Source of the DNA: Legionella fairfieldensis ATCC 49588
Lineage (GTDB): Bacteria; Pseudomonadota; Gammaproteobacteria; Legionellales; Legionellaceae
Direction: 5' to 3'
Length of the DNA: 64,000 nt
Assembly (NCBI RefSeq): GCF_000621525.1
Contig: NZ_JHYC01000014.1
Location: forward strand, 23,363 to 87,362
Part shown: positions 50,656 to 61,700 of the stretch, one piece after another
Numbering within the stretch: position 1 is the first letter of the stretch
Layout of the letters: the number at the start of each line of letters is the position of its first letter
Notes under the pieces: model-generated
Database searches by the model: none
Told to the model about the DNA's origin: nothing
Seen by the model: only the letters and a program-made list of their open reading frames with translations
Program-made: the position numbers and the translations under genes

Positions 50656-52046
50656 GCAATAGTGAAACTATTTTTATCATTGACGATAATGAAGAACGTT
50701 GCTATAAGCTCAGCATTATTCTGAATTTTGTAGGCGAAACCTGTTATCTTGCAAATTACAGTAACTGGCGCTCATTACCATATAATACGGTAAAATTATT
50801 GGTGGCAGGTGCACATAAGTCTTCTGAAGACACTATTAACTTTTTGCAGGAACTGACTACTATTGCGCCTGAGTTATTCGTAATACTTGTTGACTCTCCC
50901 CTGCCAGATCATTATCAATTGCCTGCAAATGTGCTTGCCAGTCTTCGTTTTCCTTTTAGCTATGAGCAAATGCTGGAGGTTCTTCATAAGTGTCAGATTG
51001 CTCATGACAGCACTGCTCATGCAATTAACCACCATACTTCCTTACTACGAAGTCTGGTAGGTAAAAGTGAGTCCATGTGTCAAATCCGTAAGTTAATCGC
51101 CCAGGTAGCGGATACAGACGCGAGTGTTCTGATATTAGGCGAGTCAGGTACAGGAAAAGAGGTGGCTGCTCGTAATATCCATGCGCTCTCATCGCGTGCT
51201 GATAAGCCTTTTGTTCCGATTAATTGCGGTGCAATTCCCGGTGAGTTATTGGAAAGTGAATTATTTGGCCATGAGAAAGGGGCTTTTACCGGTGCAATTA
51301 CTGCGAGGCAAGGACGTTTTGAACTGGCGAATGGGGGCACTTTGTTCCTGGATGAAATCGGGGATATGCCTTTAGCCATGCAAGTGAAGCTGTTACGCGT
51401 TTTACAGGAGCGGTGTTTTGAGCGTGTGGGTTCTAATAAGAGTATAGAGGTTAATGTAAGGATTATAGCTGCAACGCATCGTAATCTTGAGCAAGCAATT
51501 GACGAAGGGAAATTTCGCGAGGATCTTTATTATCGGTTGAATGTTTTTCCTATTGAGATGCCTCCGTTACGTACGAGACCGGACGATCTGTCATTATTAA
51601 TTAATGAGTTAATTACCCGTGTTCAGGGGGAGAATAGACCAGGCATCCGTTTAATGCCTGCAACCCTTGAAGTGTTAAGTAGTTATCAATGGCCTGGTAA
51701 TGTTCGTGAGCTTGCCAATCTTGTTGAACGATTATCCATTTTGTTTCCTAATGGTATTGTTCACGTGGACGATTTACCTGTACGATTTCGAGGAGATAGC
51801 TTTGATAAGCCTAATAATCACAGTGAGCGAGAGGCTTTACTTGCTTTGCTTCACGAACAAACATCCGTCAGTGAAGGAATTGATCTTAAAGAGCATTTAG
51901 TAAAGACGGAATTAGCATTAATCAATCAGGCTCTAGAGGAATCGGACTGGGTTGTCGCCCATGCGGCCAGTTATTTAAACATGCGTCGTACCACATTGGT
52001 TGAAAAAATGCGTAAATATGGCCTGACTCGCCCAGAGAGGGTTTAG
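50652..52046 (+). CDS. fleQ: Sigma-54-dependent flagellar regulator FleQ
   Basis: FleQ activates flagellar genes with sigma-54 RNA polymerase. The 464-residue protein has an N-terminal receiver-like FleQ domain (about residues 1-125, atypical with no classical phosphorylation pocket), a AAA+ domain with Walker [10 protein letters not shown] near 162, the sigma-54 contact GAFTGA near 210, Walker [16 protein letters not shown] near 227, and an R-finger region, then a Fis-type HTH ([20 protein letters not shown]). In Pseudomonas and Legionella, FleQ is linked to c-di-GMP and the motility switch. It overlaps the small upstream gene by 4 bp. Confidence 0.92.
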   Translation: MSNSETIFIIDDNEERCYKLSIILNFVGETCYLANYSNWRSLPYNTVKLLVAGAHKSSEDTINFLQELTTIAPELFVILVDSPLPDHYQLPANVLASLRFPFSYEQMLEVLHKCQIAHDSTAHAINHHTSLLRSLVGKSESMCQIRKLIAQVADTDASVLILGESGTGKEVAARNIHALSSRADKPFVPINCGAIPGELLESELFGHEKGAFTGAITARQGRFELANGGTLFLDEIGDMPLAMQVKLLRVLQERCFERVGSNKSIEVNVRIIAATHRNLEQAIDEGKFREDLYYRLNVFPIEMPPLRTRPDDLSLLINELITRVQGENRPGIRLMPATLEVLSSYQWPGNVRELANLVERLSILFPNGIVHVDDLPVRFRGDSFDKPNNHSEREALLALLHEQTSVSEGIDLKEHLVKTELALINQALEESDWVVAHAASYLNMRRTTLVEKMRKYGLTRPERV

Positions 52047-52186
52047 AAGAGTGATGGGTAAGTGTTCATAAGGTCAGTTTTCATTACCTACGTCTCACGG
52101 CTTGTCCCTGAGGGTTCTTCTCATTTTTTGTGCATGTGATGAGTGATTGATTTATTTGAAGTTCTTTGACTTCCTGTGATTTTTAT

Positions 52187-52361
52187 TGATGCCATCCCCC
52201 GCGCAAGGCGGGGATCTTCTCTCAGGCAAAGTGATGAGGTAAGTTTGAGAATAGATTCCTGTTTTCACGGAATGACTCGAAATAATGTTGATGTCATCCC
52301 CGCGAAAGGCGGGGATCTTCTCTCAGGCAAAGTGATGAGATAAGTTTGAGAATGGATTTCC
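52187..52361. repeat. Two copies of a ~74-bp intergenic repeat
   Basis: The segments 52187-52260 and 52289-52361 are nearly identical and each holds a CCCCGCG/CGGGG palindrome followed by ATCTTCTCTCAGGCAAAGTG. They occupy most of the gap 52047-52444 between fleQ and a convergent small gene. A lone end like the MITE terminus, GTAAGTGTTCATAAGG, lies at 52058-52073. No gene is seen here. Confidence 0.8.
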
Positions 52362-52444
52362 CACAGCTGACCTTTGACGAAATAAAACGTTGCCCAATTT
52401 GATTGAATCATCGTAAATTAAAAACTGCTTACTGATGATTCGTA

Positions 52445-52684
52445 TTACACTTCTTTCTTTTCTGAATCCTCTTTTTTTACTGTCGATTTACTTTTTTTAG
52501 GCTTGGTTTCTTCTATAATGACGTCTTCTGTCGTTTTTGATTTAACTTCTGCGGTGTCTTGCTGATGTTTCTTTTTATAATCGCTAATAATTTCACAGAC
52601 GCTGGTTTTGACATCTTTATAAAATTTACTTGCCATGGAAGATAATTCATTAAAATCGGGTAGTTTTGATTTGAAATCGCTCAT
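52445..52684 (-). CDS. Small lysine-rich protein of unknown function
   Basis: The 79-residue protein (MSDFKSKLPDFNELSSMASK...) has a helical N-terminal half and a highly charged, lysine-rich tail ending in KKSKSTVKKEDSEKKEV, which looks disordered. GGAGCG precedes the ATG. It resembles phasin-like or nucleoid-associated small proteins only in general composition; I do not recognise a family. It lies between the fleQ repeats and the sohB region, on the minus strand. Confidence 0.65.
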   Translation of the reverse strand: MSDFKSKLPDFNELSSMASKFYKDVKTSVCEIISDYKKKHQQDTAEVKSKTTEDVIIEETKPKKSKSTVKKEDSEKKEV

Positions 52685-52817
52685 GGTTCGCTCCGTGATA
52701 TTCTGTTTTTAATTTTAGTATATAACTATATGACAAAAAAGTAATTAACGTTAATTATAGCATATCCCTTTATAAACAATATTCTTTATGCCAGATAAAA
52801 AAATAGCCCTTAACACG

Positions 52818-52906
52818 AATTGCCGACGAAAGTCAGCTCTTCCAATTAGTCTTAAGTTTTACTTGATTTTTAATGATGCCTACGTACCGCGGCGTGTCCG
52901 CGGTAC
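52818..52906. repeat. Dispersed palindromic repeat, copy 2
   Basis: It has AATTGCCG, then the stretch CTTAAGTTTTACTTG and the palindrome GTACCGCGG-CGTGT-CCGCGGTAC (52884-52906), as at 39074-39167. The outer stem bases are less complete in this copy. Confidence 0.8.
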
Positions 52907-52962
52907 CCAGAGATTGTGGCAGGAAACCATTTTATGGCGGAACAACAGTTCATGAGAGCCTG

Positions 52963-53898
52963 TTACGCCCAGGGGTGTAATAATTTCATGGTGGGTTTTA
53001 ATAATTTTTCTGCCAGTGATTTTTTACCGTGGATGGTTATCTTAAAGGCGTTAAATAGTCCCATTTTTTCAACTAGAAGATCGTCACTGGTTTTTAAGCC
53101 ATCGACAAGCTTTAAGTCGAAAGCATCTTTCGCTAACCAATGTTCACCCGTAGCTACCTTATCCATATCCAACTGTTGGCGATTGGCGAGAACGTAATCC
53201 CTAAAAATCTGATGGATTTTCTCTAAATCTTCCTGAAATTTTTTACGCCCTTTTTCGGTATTTTCCCCAAACAACGTCAATGTTCGTTTGTATTCTCCGG
53301 CAGTCAATAATTCAACATCAATATCGTTTTTTTTGAGCCAACGGTAGAAATTGGGAAGCTGAGCGACTACACCGATGGACCCTATTATAGCGAAGGGGGC
53401 CGCAATGATTTGATTAGCAACACAAGCCATCAGATAACCACCACTGGCAGCCATTTTATCAATACAAACGGTAAGCGGAATATTTTTATCCCGTAGCCGT
53501 TGCAATTGCGAAGCGGCTAAACCATAGCCATTGACTGCTCCCCCGGGACTTTCCAGCCGAATAAGTACTTCATCTTTCTCTTGAGCGACTGCAAGAACAG
53601 CAGTGATTGACTCACGAAGCTCTTCAACTTGTGATGCCTTAATATCGCCATGAAAATCAAGAACATAAAGCGAAGGTTTGCTTTTTTTGTCTTTCTTTTT
53701 TTTCTCGGGTTTTTGGCCTTTTATTTCATGAAATAAACGTTGTTTCAATGCGTCATATTGCTTGTTAAGCGGGGTGATGTTCAGTTTGGGGCGGGGCTTG
53801 CGGCCTAACATCAGAATACCGCCAACCACGACTAGCACAGCAACCACTAATGTTAATGTTTTCAAAAGAAATAAACCATACTCAGAGAAAAACTCCAT
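52963..53898 (-). CDS. sohB: Inner-membrane peptidase SohB (family S49)
   Basis: SohB is a periplasm-facing or membrane-bound serine peptidase of the SppA family. The 311-residue protein has one N-terminal transmembrane segment (LFLLKTLTLVVAVLVVVGGIL), a basic linker, and an S49 core with the catalytic serine in MAASGGYLMA near residue 151 and the lysine in TAGEYKRTL near 203, the Ser-Lys dyad of this family. AGGATT precedes the ATG. It is a lone gene on the minus strand, divergent from ccmA. Confidence 0.93.
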   Translation of the reverse strand: MEFFSEYGLFLLKTLTLVVAVLVVVGGILMLGRKPRPKLNITPLNKQYDALKQRLFHEIKGQKPEKKKKDKKSKPSLYVLDFHGDIKASQVEELRESITAVLAVAQEKDEVLIRLESPGGAVNGYGLAASQLQRLRDKNIPLTVCIDKMAASGGYLMACVANQIIAAPFAIIGSIGVVAQLPNFYRWLKKNDIDVELLTAGEYKRTLTLFGENTEKGRKKFQEDLEKIHQIFRDYVLANRQQLDMDKVATGEHWLAKDAFDLKLVDGLKTSDDLLVEKMGLFNAFKITIHGKKSLAEKLLKPTMKLLHPWA

Positions 53899-54117
53899 TG
53901 TGAATCCTACCCATGTTAAAATAGTGATTATCCTCGGGCAGAGTTATCAGCGCAAGTAATTCTCATTAATGATTTTCTGCAATTTTAATCATTGATACTT
54001 CAGGAAGCTGCCGTAACAATATAACCCGGTCATTTATTTTCACTTGCCTGCAAGGGGTGCTTGCCAGATTTATAAATTATAGATAGTCTGCGGTTTTTGA
54101 GTATTTTAAAATCATAT

Positions 54118-54717
54118 ATGCTTGAAGTTTATAATGTATCCTTTGATTACCAGGATAAGCCCTTGCTTCGTAATGTGGAGTTTTCATTAGCTTCAGGGCA
54201 ATTACTGCATTTACGGGGAGGAAATGGGGCAGGTAAAACCACGTTGTTAAAATTATTGACGGGGATTTTCTGTCCTCATGAAGGGGAGGTTCGTTATTAT
54301 GGCAAATCAATCAGCGAAGACTTGGTCAATTACCAGCAAAAATTGTGTTTTATAGGACATAAAACCGGTATAAACCCTCTGCTGACAGTCCGTGAAAACT
54401 GCTTTTTCGATATGCATTGGGGCAAGCGCGCTTTAAATTTTGAACAGTTGCTCGCCGATTTTGGTTTACAAGGACTGGATGATGAATTTTGTTGTCATTT
54501 ATCGGCAGGACAGCAACGCCGGGTAGGGTTACTGCGTATTGCTCTGACAGATGCCCGGTTGTGGTTGCTTGACGAACCTTTGATTGCTTTGGATACGGGT
54601 GCTGTCTCAGCTTTAATGCGCTGTCTTGAGCATCATCTGACTGAAGGAGGGCAAGTTGTTTTGACCTCTCATCAACCACTGCCTCTTGGACAGGCTTATC
54701 AGGAGTACTTGTTGTGA
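54118..54717 (+). CDS. ccmA: Haem exporter ATP-binding protein CcmA
   Basis: CcmA is the ATPase of the CcmABCD complex that releases holo-CcmE for cytochrome c maturation. The 199-residue protein has Walker A GGNGAGKTTLLKLLTG near residue 38, the signature LSAGQQRR near 130 and Walker B LWLLDEPLIALD near 151. The ATG at 54118 gives the family N-terminus (MLEVYNVSFDYQ); an ATG at 54097 is also open. It overlaps ccmB by 4 bp. Confidence 0.94.
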   Translation: MLEVYNVSFDYQDKPLLRNVEFSLASGQLLHLRGGNGAGKTTLLKLLTGIFCPHEGEVRYYGKSISEDLVNYQQKLCFIGHKTGINPLLTVRENCFFDMHWGKRALNFEQLLADFGLQGLDDEFCCHLSAGQQRRVGLLRIALTDARLWLLDEPLIALDTGAVSALMRCLEHHLTEGGQVVLTSHQPLPLGQAYQEYLL

Positions 54718-55394
54718 TGAATCTGCGCAGACTATTTTATCGGCAGTTTCATCGGGAGTTTTTATTACATATCCGCCAACCCAGATTGCTGCTTCATTCC
54801 TCCTTGTTTTTTTTAATGGTCGCCGTTTTTTTCCCCTTGACCATGCCGCCTGAGAGTACCGTCCTTCGTTCAGTTGCGCCGGGATTAATCTGGATAGCTA
54901 CCTTGCTGGCCATGCTACTTGCCTCCATAGGTTTTTTTCAACAAGATTATGAGGACGGTGTTATCGAGCAGTGGTTAATTTCAGGTTATCCATTAAGTCT
55001 GATTATCACAGCGAAACTGTTGGTTCATTGGTTACTTACTGTTCTTCCGCTACTAATTTTTTGTCCATTATTGGCCTTATTATTTAATCTATCCTGGTAT
55101 GAAACGGCAGTGTTGATGATTAGTCTGGTAGCAGGTACGCCAGCGATGCTTTTTTTATGTGGTTTTGCCGCTACCTTTAACACAGGTATCCATCAAAAAG
55201 GAGTTTTAATGGCGTTAATTTTATTACCTTTAACTATCCCGATAATGGTTTTTGGTAGTGGGGCTTTGATAACAACAATGCAAGGTGGGTCTGTTAGCAG
55301 TTATTTGGCTCTATTGCTTGCCATATCGATATTAACTGTTGGGTTTTTGCCTTTTGCGATCGCGGCAGTAATGCGGATTGTTCTTGCGGAGTAA
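54714..55394 (+). CDS. ccmB: Haem exporter permease CcmB
   Basis: The 226-residue integral membrane protein has about six hydrophobic segments and typical CcmB stretches (LASIGFFQQDYEDGVIEQWL near residue 67, SLVAGTPAMLFLCGFAATF near 139). It works with CcmA, CcmC and CcmD in cytochrome c maturation. It overlaps ccmA. In related bacteria ccmC follows directly; here the next gene is the RHS gene at 55710, and no ccmC is present up to the end of the window. Confidence 0.93.
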   Translation: MMNLRRLFYRQFHREFLLHIRQPRLLLHSSLFFLMVAVFFPLTMPPESTVLRSVAPGLIWIATLLAMLLASIGFFQQDYEDGVIEQWLISGYPLSLIITAKLLVHWLLTVLPLLIFCPLLALLFNLSWYETAVLMISLVAGTPAMLFLCGFAATFNTGIHQKGVLMALILLPLTIPIMVFGSGALITTMQGGSVSSYLALLLAISILTVGFLPFAIAAVMRIVLAE

Positions 55395-55414
55395 GAGGCT
55401 GTATTGTTTGATTG

Positions 55415-55503
55415 CAATTGACCTGATGTAAACAATTCAGTAGTATTCACGCCAGCATTTATTGCCGAATGGAAAACTATGGAGTTGTATCATGAAGAAT
55501 ATA
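55415..55503 (+). promoter_or_regulatory. Duplicated promoter/leader segment, copy 2
   Basis: TTGACC (55418-55423), 17 bp, TAGTAT (55441-55446) and the following bases through TGGAGTTGTATCATGAAG match 35515-35606. It lies between ccmB and the RHS gene and could drive the latter. The remainder up to 55709 is AT-rich, with no further gene. Confidence 0.75.
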
Positions 55504-55629
55504 AGCCGATATCATCAACCCGCATTGAAAAATCACGTTGTGTTTGTTTTCAGCAAACTCCCTGTCTTTATAATCAAAATCATTCAGCTACCATCCTGTC
55601 TTCTTCGAAGACTTAATATTTCATCCTGA
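55492..55629 (+). CDS. Leader peptide candidate, copy 2 (45 residues)
   Basis: The frame MKNISRYHQPALKNHVVFVF and onward encodes 45 residues with a basic, partly hydrophobic character. Its ribosome-binding site and ATG are shared with the copy at 35593, but the peptide differs after a few residues. It could be a translated leader of the RHS gene. Confidence 0.3.
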   Translation: MKNISRYHQPALKNHVVFVFSKLPVFIIKIIQLPSCLLRRLNISS

Positions 55630-55709
55630 ACAATTCAAGAAGCGAATCAGAATTAAAGTCATTGCATATATACAAAGTTGATTAAAAAACAAGAAACGAA
55701 GGAAGAGAG

Positions 55710-58700
55710 ATGCCACAGGTATTTACTGGAGAGGGTTTAGGGTTAACGGGTTCATCGGTGGGTCAGTTAGGGGTTTATGGTCCTCAGGGGAGTGGTTTGT
55801 TGGGTGGTGGGGGTTCGTTGTTGTCGGTGAATGCGGCGACGGGGAATGTGGTGTTGAGGCAATCGGATGGATTTTTAGCGGGGTTGGGGTTGGGATATGA
55901 CCTGCAACGGAGTTATAACTCGCTGGGGGAGGGGGGATGCGGGTGGTGTTTTAATGTAGAGAGCCGTCTTTGTGTGGAAGGGGGTATTAACGAGCCGGGT
56001 TCGGTGGTGTATCGGGTGGATGAGGATGGTCATCGGAGTGGTTTTGTATTTCACGAGGGTCGAGGTTTGTATGTGGCGATGGATGGGCGTGCTGCGAGTC
56101 TTTGTTTTAAGGGGGGTCACTGGCTTTACCGGGATGGGGTGAGTGAGACGGCGTATGATTACGATGAGGGGGGGCAGTTAACGGCGGTGCGCGACCGGGA
56201 CGGCCATTGTCTGGCGTTGAGCTATGAGGAGGGCCATTTGGTGCGGGTGGTCGACAGTTCGGGCGAGCAGCGTATTGAGTGGCGTTTTGAGCGGGGTGTG
56301 TTGCAGGAGATAACGACGTGGAGCGAGGCATCGGTGGTTCACCACCTTCGCTATGAGTATGACGCTCAAGGGCGGTTGTGCAGGGTGAGTCGTGATTTGG
56401 GTCAGGGGCTGACTTTTTGGGTGACTTATGCGTATTGGGGGGAGTCGACGCGGCTGCGTGAGCTTCGTGAATCGGACGGGGTGGCGTTGTTGCTGGACTA
56501 TGATGCCAGTGGTCGTCTGATCCGGCTTACGGACGGTGAGGGTCGGTGGACGCAATACCGTTACGAGGCGGGTCATACGGTGATAAGCAATGCATTGGGC
56601 GAGACGAGCACGTATGGCTATGACGCCCAGGGGCGTTTAACCCGGGTGGTGGACGGGGTGGGGCATGCGATTGATTACGTGTACGAGGGGGCGAGGCTGG
56701 CTGCGATTTATCAGGGGGATTTGCAGTGGCGGTTTGCTTACAATGACGCGGGGGACTGTGTGGACAGGGTGTTGCCTTCTGGCGAGCGAATCAGGTGCAC
56801 GTACGACAGCGACCATCGTGTGCTGAGCGAGACGCACGTGGCGGACGGGTGGGGTGTACGGACGTCGTATCGGGTTTATGACGAGCGCGGCCATGTGCGG
56901 TTTAAGGTGGCGTTGGACGGGACGGTGAGCGAGTGTTGTTACAACGAACAGGGGCAATTGCTGCGCGTTCGTACCTATCTGAAGGCGGGATTGACGGGGC
57001 AGTCGCCTGCGTCTTCCCTGTCGTTGAGCGCGATGACGCGCTGGGCGGCCAGTCAGCCGCCTGAGGCAGTGAGTCTGGTGGATTATCGCTACGACTGGCG
57101 CGGGTTATTGGCGGAAGAGGTGCATTACGCAGCGATTGACCCGGCGGGCAACGGGGTATTGGCCGGCGCGTTAACGACGTCTTATCGCTACAATGCGGCG
57201 GGTCTTTTAGTGGAAAAAGGGCAACCTGTGGCGGGAGGTATCCGTCTGACGCATTACCTGTACGATGATTTGGGTCGCTTGCTGGAAACGCGTGATAGCG
57301 AGGGCCATAGCGAGCGGGTGGTGTATGACGAGGCGCACCGTCAGGTGATTACCACGGATGCCAGGGGGGTGCGGACTATTCGCACTTACGACCGTACGGG
57401 CCTGCTTCTGGCGACTCAGGTGATGGAGAGTACGGGGGTGTCGTATGGGACGACGACGTATCGTTACGATGAAGCAGGCCGTTTGGTGCGCACGGGGCAT
57501 GCGGACGGCACCTTCACGGTTTATTGTTACGATGCGGCGGGTCACTTGCTGGCACAATGCGAGCCGGGCGGTCGGGTTTGCGAATACACTTATGATGCGC
57601 TGGGGCGGGTGGTGCAGACGGTGCAGCGGGCAGGGGTGGTGACGGCGGACTGGTCGGCCGACTCCCTGACGTGGGCGGCTATCCGGCCTGCGGCGGACCG
57701 GGGCGACCGGTTGCGGCAAACGATTTATAATGCCTGTAATCAGGTGGCTTACACGGTGGATGAGGCGGGGGGTGTCATTGGCTTTGACTACGATGCGGCG
57801 GGTCAGGTTGTTCGAAAGACGGCGTATGCGACGCGGATTACCCTGCAAGAGGACGTGTTGTTGACGGTGGACACCTTGCTGCTTGTAGCCAGTGAAGACG
57901 ACCGTATAAGCCGGTACCGCTACGATGAGGCGGGTCGCTTGCAGGCGGAAGTGAATGGCAATGGGGCGGTGACCGGTTATACCTGGGACCGGGAAGGCCA
58001 TTGCCTGGACGTCTGCCGGTATGCGACGGCGCTGACGGGTCTTTATTCCCTCGACTGGGCGCTGCCGCCGCCCTCGCCCAAGGATAGCCACACGTACAGC
58101 CGCTATAATGCCGCGGGCCTTAAAGTGGCCGATATTGATGCGCTGGGCTATGTGACCACCTATGCGTATAACGAGCAGGGGCTGGTGTGTGAAAAGCGGG
58201 TAGTGAGTCAGGCCATTGGCATAAGGCGCCTTGAGGAGGGGGCTGCGCTGGAGACGTTGCTGCGACTGAGTGCGGCAGACCACGTCACCACGTATCGCTA
58301 TGACGGGCTGAATCGTCTGATTGAGCAAACCGACCCTAACCATCGGGTGACACGCTACCGTTACGACGAACGGGGGCAGGTGGTGGAAAGCACGTGCCTG
58401 GATGCCCGTAGTCAGGCGTATCGGGGGACGGCCTGCCGCTATGACGCGCTGGGTCGGGTGATTCAACAGCTTAATGCCACCGGCGCTGCCTTGCTGCGGG
58501 ACTCACCGGGGTTATCGGCCGCCGAACAGGAGGCCATTTGGGCGGCGCACAGCGTTCAGTTGAGCTACGATGCCCTGGGGCGTCTTCTCAGCCAGCGCAA
58601 TGCGCGGCAAGAGACGACACAGTTTTTTTATAACGAGGCGGGGTTGCTGCAGTACACCGTGACGGCAGACGGCGAAGTCGTGGAGCAGGCTTACAACGGG

Positions 58701-61700
58701 TTTCAGGAGGTTATTGCGACCCGCCGTTACAGTAACCGGTTACCCGGACTCCTGGTCGGTCTGACGGCAAGCGGGCTTGCTGCCCGGTTAAGCGAGCTTC
58801 GCGATGAGGCGCACGATGAAGTCACGACGTATGCGTATCACCCGACGGGGCTGCTGGCTTCCAAAACCGTGGGTGGGCATCAGGAGACCACCGTCTTGTA
58901 TAATGCTTTTGGCGAGGTGGCGAGTACTCGTCAACGGCTTGATGCCGACCAGGTTTATCAAACCACTTACCGGTATGACCATCAGGGGCTGCTGCGTCAC
59001 CGTATCGAGGAAGGGGAGGGGCTTTATCGCGACAGTGAAACCCAATACGATGTGTGGGGGCGAGTCAGTAAAGCAATCGATGCGCGTCAGGGGGAGACGA
59101 CTTATAGGGTCAATGCCCGGGGTGAGTGCACGCTCATTGAGAACGCCGTTCATTCGTCCAAAACGATGAGTTACGATGCCTTTGGTCGAGTGGTGAGTGA
59201 AAGCGCGCTGGTGGCGAAGGCGTACACGTATGATGACGAAACCAATACCGTCACCATCAGGCATGTCGGCGAAGACACGACCACGATACTTCAGTTTAAT
59301 GCGTTTGGCGACAAGGTCTGTCTGGATGACAATGGCGCGGTCACCACCTGGTGTTATGACGAAAACGGGCAATTGCTGGCGGTTGAAAAACCCGAAGGTC
59401 AGGGGATGGCCTATCGGTATGACGAAGCCGGTCACCTGGTGTGGCAGCAGGATAACGAGGGCCGGGTGATTGTTTACACGTACGATGCAACAGGGCGTGT
59501 GCTGACCAAAATCATCGACCCCGAGGGGCTGGCCCTGACCACCACGTATCGTTATGACGGGATAGGCCGGCAATTGCAGGTGGTGGAAGCCGATGGGCTT
59601 TGCAAGCGGTTTACGTACAATGCCGCGGGGCAGCTGCAGCAAACGTGTATCGACCCCGAGGGGCTTCAGTTAAGGACTGATTTTGTCTATGACGAGCGCG
59701 GTCTTTTAGTGCGTCAGGTCGAGCATCTGGATGCTCAAAGGACGCGGGTGACTGCTTATGAATGGGATGCGCTGGGGCGGTGTGTGGCGACCATTCGTGA
59801 CGCCGAGGGCTTAAAGCTTACCACCCGTACCGGGTATGATGCCAATAACAATCGGGTCTGGGAGACGGATGCCAACCAGCACACGCGCCATTGGGTGTAT
59901 GATGCCAATAACCGTTGCCGCTACGAGGTGGATGCGCGCGGGGTGGTAACGGCGCATCACTACGATAGCCGGGACAATGAATGCAAAACGGTGGTCTATG
60001 CTCACCGTCTCAGTCGGGTGGATAATTATACGCAAGCGGGCATTGAGGCGCTGTTAAAGCCGGATGAGCAAGACTGCTATCAGTTTCGTACCTTCGACAG
60101 GGCTGGACGGGTGAGGCTTGTATTTGACGCCCTGGGCTATGCGACCCGCTATGTGTATGATGTCAAAGGCAATGTAGTGTCTCAAGTCCGGTATGCGCAG
60201 GCTTTTTCCCTTGCCCGTTTAAAAGAAGGTTACGCTCCTGAGCCGCGCGATGAAACGAATGCGCGGGTGACTTACATGGCGTATGACGGGTTGAACCAAT
60301 TGCGCTACCGGGTGGATGCGCAAGGCGCGGTGACGTCGTTTCACTATAACCGGGCGGGGCAGGTGAGTCAAACGACGCGGTTTTATGTCGGCCTGCCGTT
60401 GCAGCAGATGAAGCGGGATTTTTCCTGTGCGGGTATTGAAGCAAAGTTAACCCTTCATGCTGACCAGGACCAAACCACCCGCTACGCCTATGACAAGGCG
60501 GGGCGTCTGGTTTATCAGTTAAGTCCCGAAGGGGCGGTGACGCGGTATGACTACGATGGGGCGAGTCGGCGGATAGCGACCTGTCAATACGCCACGCGGT
60601 TAAACCCGACAGGGCTTGATGCGCAGTGGCCTGAGCGGGTTATGGCGAGTACGGCGGACCGTCTTACCCGATTTGTATTCGATGCGGCGGGGCGTGAACG
60701 TTATCGTATCAGCGCGGAAGGACGCGTTCTTGAGCGCTGTTATGACGCGGTGGGCAATGTGGTGGCGGAGGTGAGGCACACGTGGCGCTTGGCAGACGGC
60801 GCCCCACTGAGCAAGGACGCGTTAGAGGACGATAAGGGTGCGCAACGAACGCGATGGACTTATGATACGCTGGGTCGTCTTGTACAAAAGACGGATGCGG
60901 CAGGCGGACAGACCGCCTATACCTACGACGGCAATAACAACGTGATAACCCAAACGGATGCCCGTCAGGCGCGCTGGACCTATGGCTATGACGAGGCCAA
61001 TCAGTTGGTGGAAACCCGCTCCCCCGAGGTCAGCGTCACCGGGGAGGCGGCGGGGCAGTGGGTGAGTGAGACGCGCGCTATCCTCACGCGCCATACTTAT
61101 GACAGTTTTGGTAACGTGGTGGAGACGGTGCGTGATGCAGAAGGGCTTATGGCGCGCCGGGTCTACGTGTATGACGCCTTGAATCGCTGCGTGGAAACCC
61201 GTTATCCGGATGTGCGAGTGGATGCCTCGGGAACAACCGCCTGTGCGCAACGCAACGAGGTGGTGCAAACGCTGACGGAAGTCAACCGCTACAATGCCTT
61301 TGGCGAGGTGGTGGCGAAGCAAGACCGGGCGGGGTATTGGTCTTACACGGCTTACAATGGCCGGGGCGAGGTATTGTATACGTTAGGGGCTGATGGTGAG
61401 CTGACGGGGTGTGAGTATGACGGGCTGGGGCGGCTGACGGGGAAAACGCGCTACGCGACCCGATTGTCGTTGGAGGCGCTGGGGGGCGACTACTCGGCCG
61501 AAGCCTTTGCCCGAGGTCGCTGCGTCAGTGCTGACGACCGGCAGGAGCGCTGTGAATATGACCGGGAGAACCGGCTGGTTAAGGTCAGGCAGGCAGCCCT
61601 TCGCAGCTACAATGGTGCGACCCGGCAGTATGCGCGGGCAGAGCCGACCCGACGCTTCACCTACAACGCCTTTGGGGAGGTCATTGAGGAGCAGGTGTGT

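Noticed and set aside
57207..58466. 419-codon open frame on the minus strand inside the RHS region, plus several similar ones to 63869
   Set aside because: They are antisense shadows of the GC-rich YD-repeat gene; their composition (Arg, His, Pro, Ile-rich) mirrors the repeats and no domain is recognisable.
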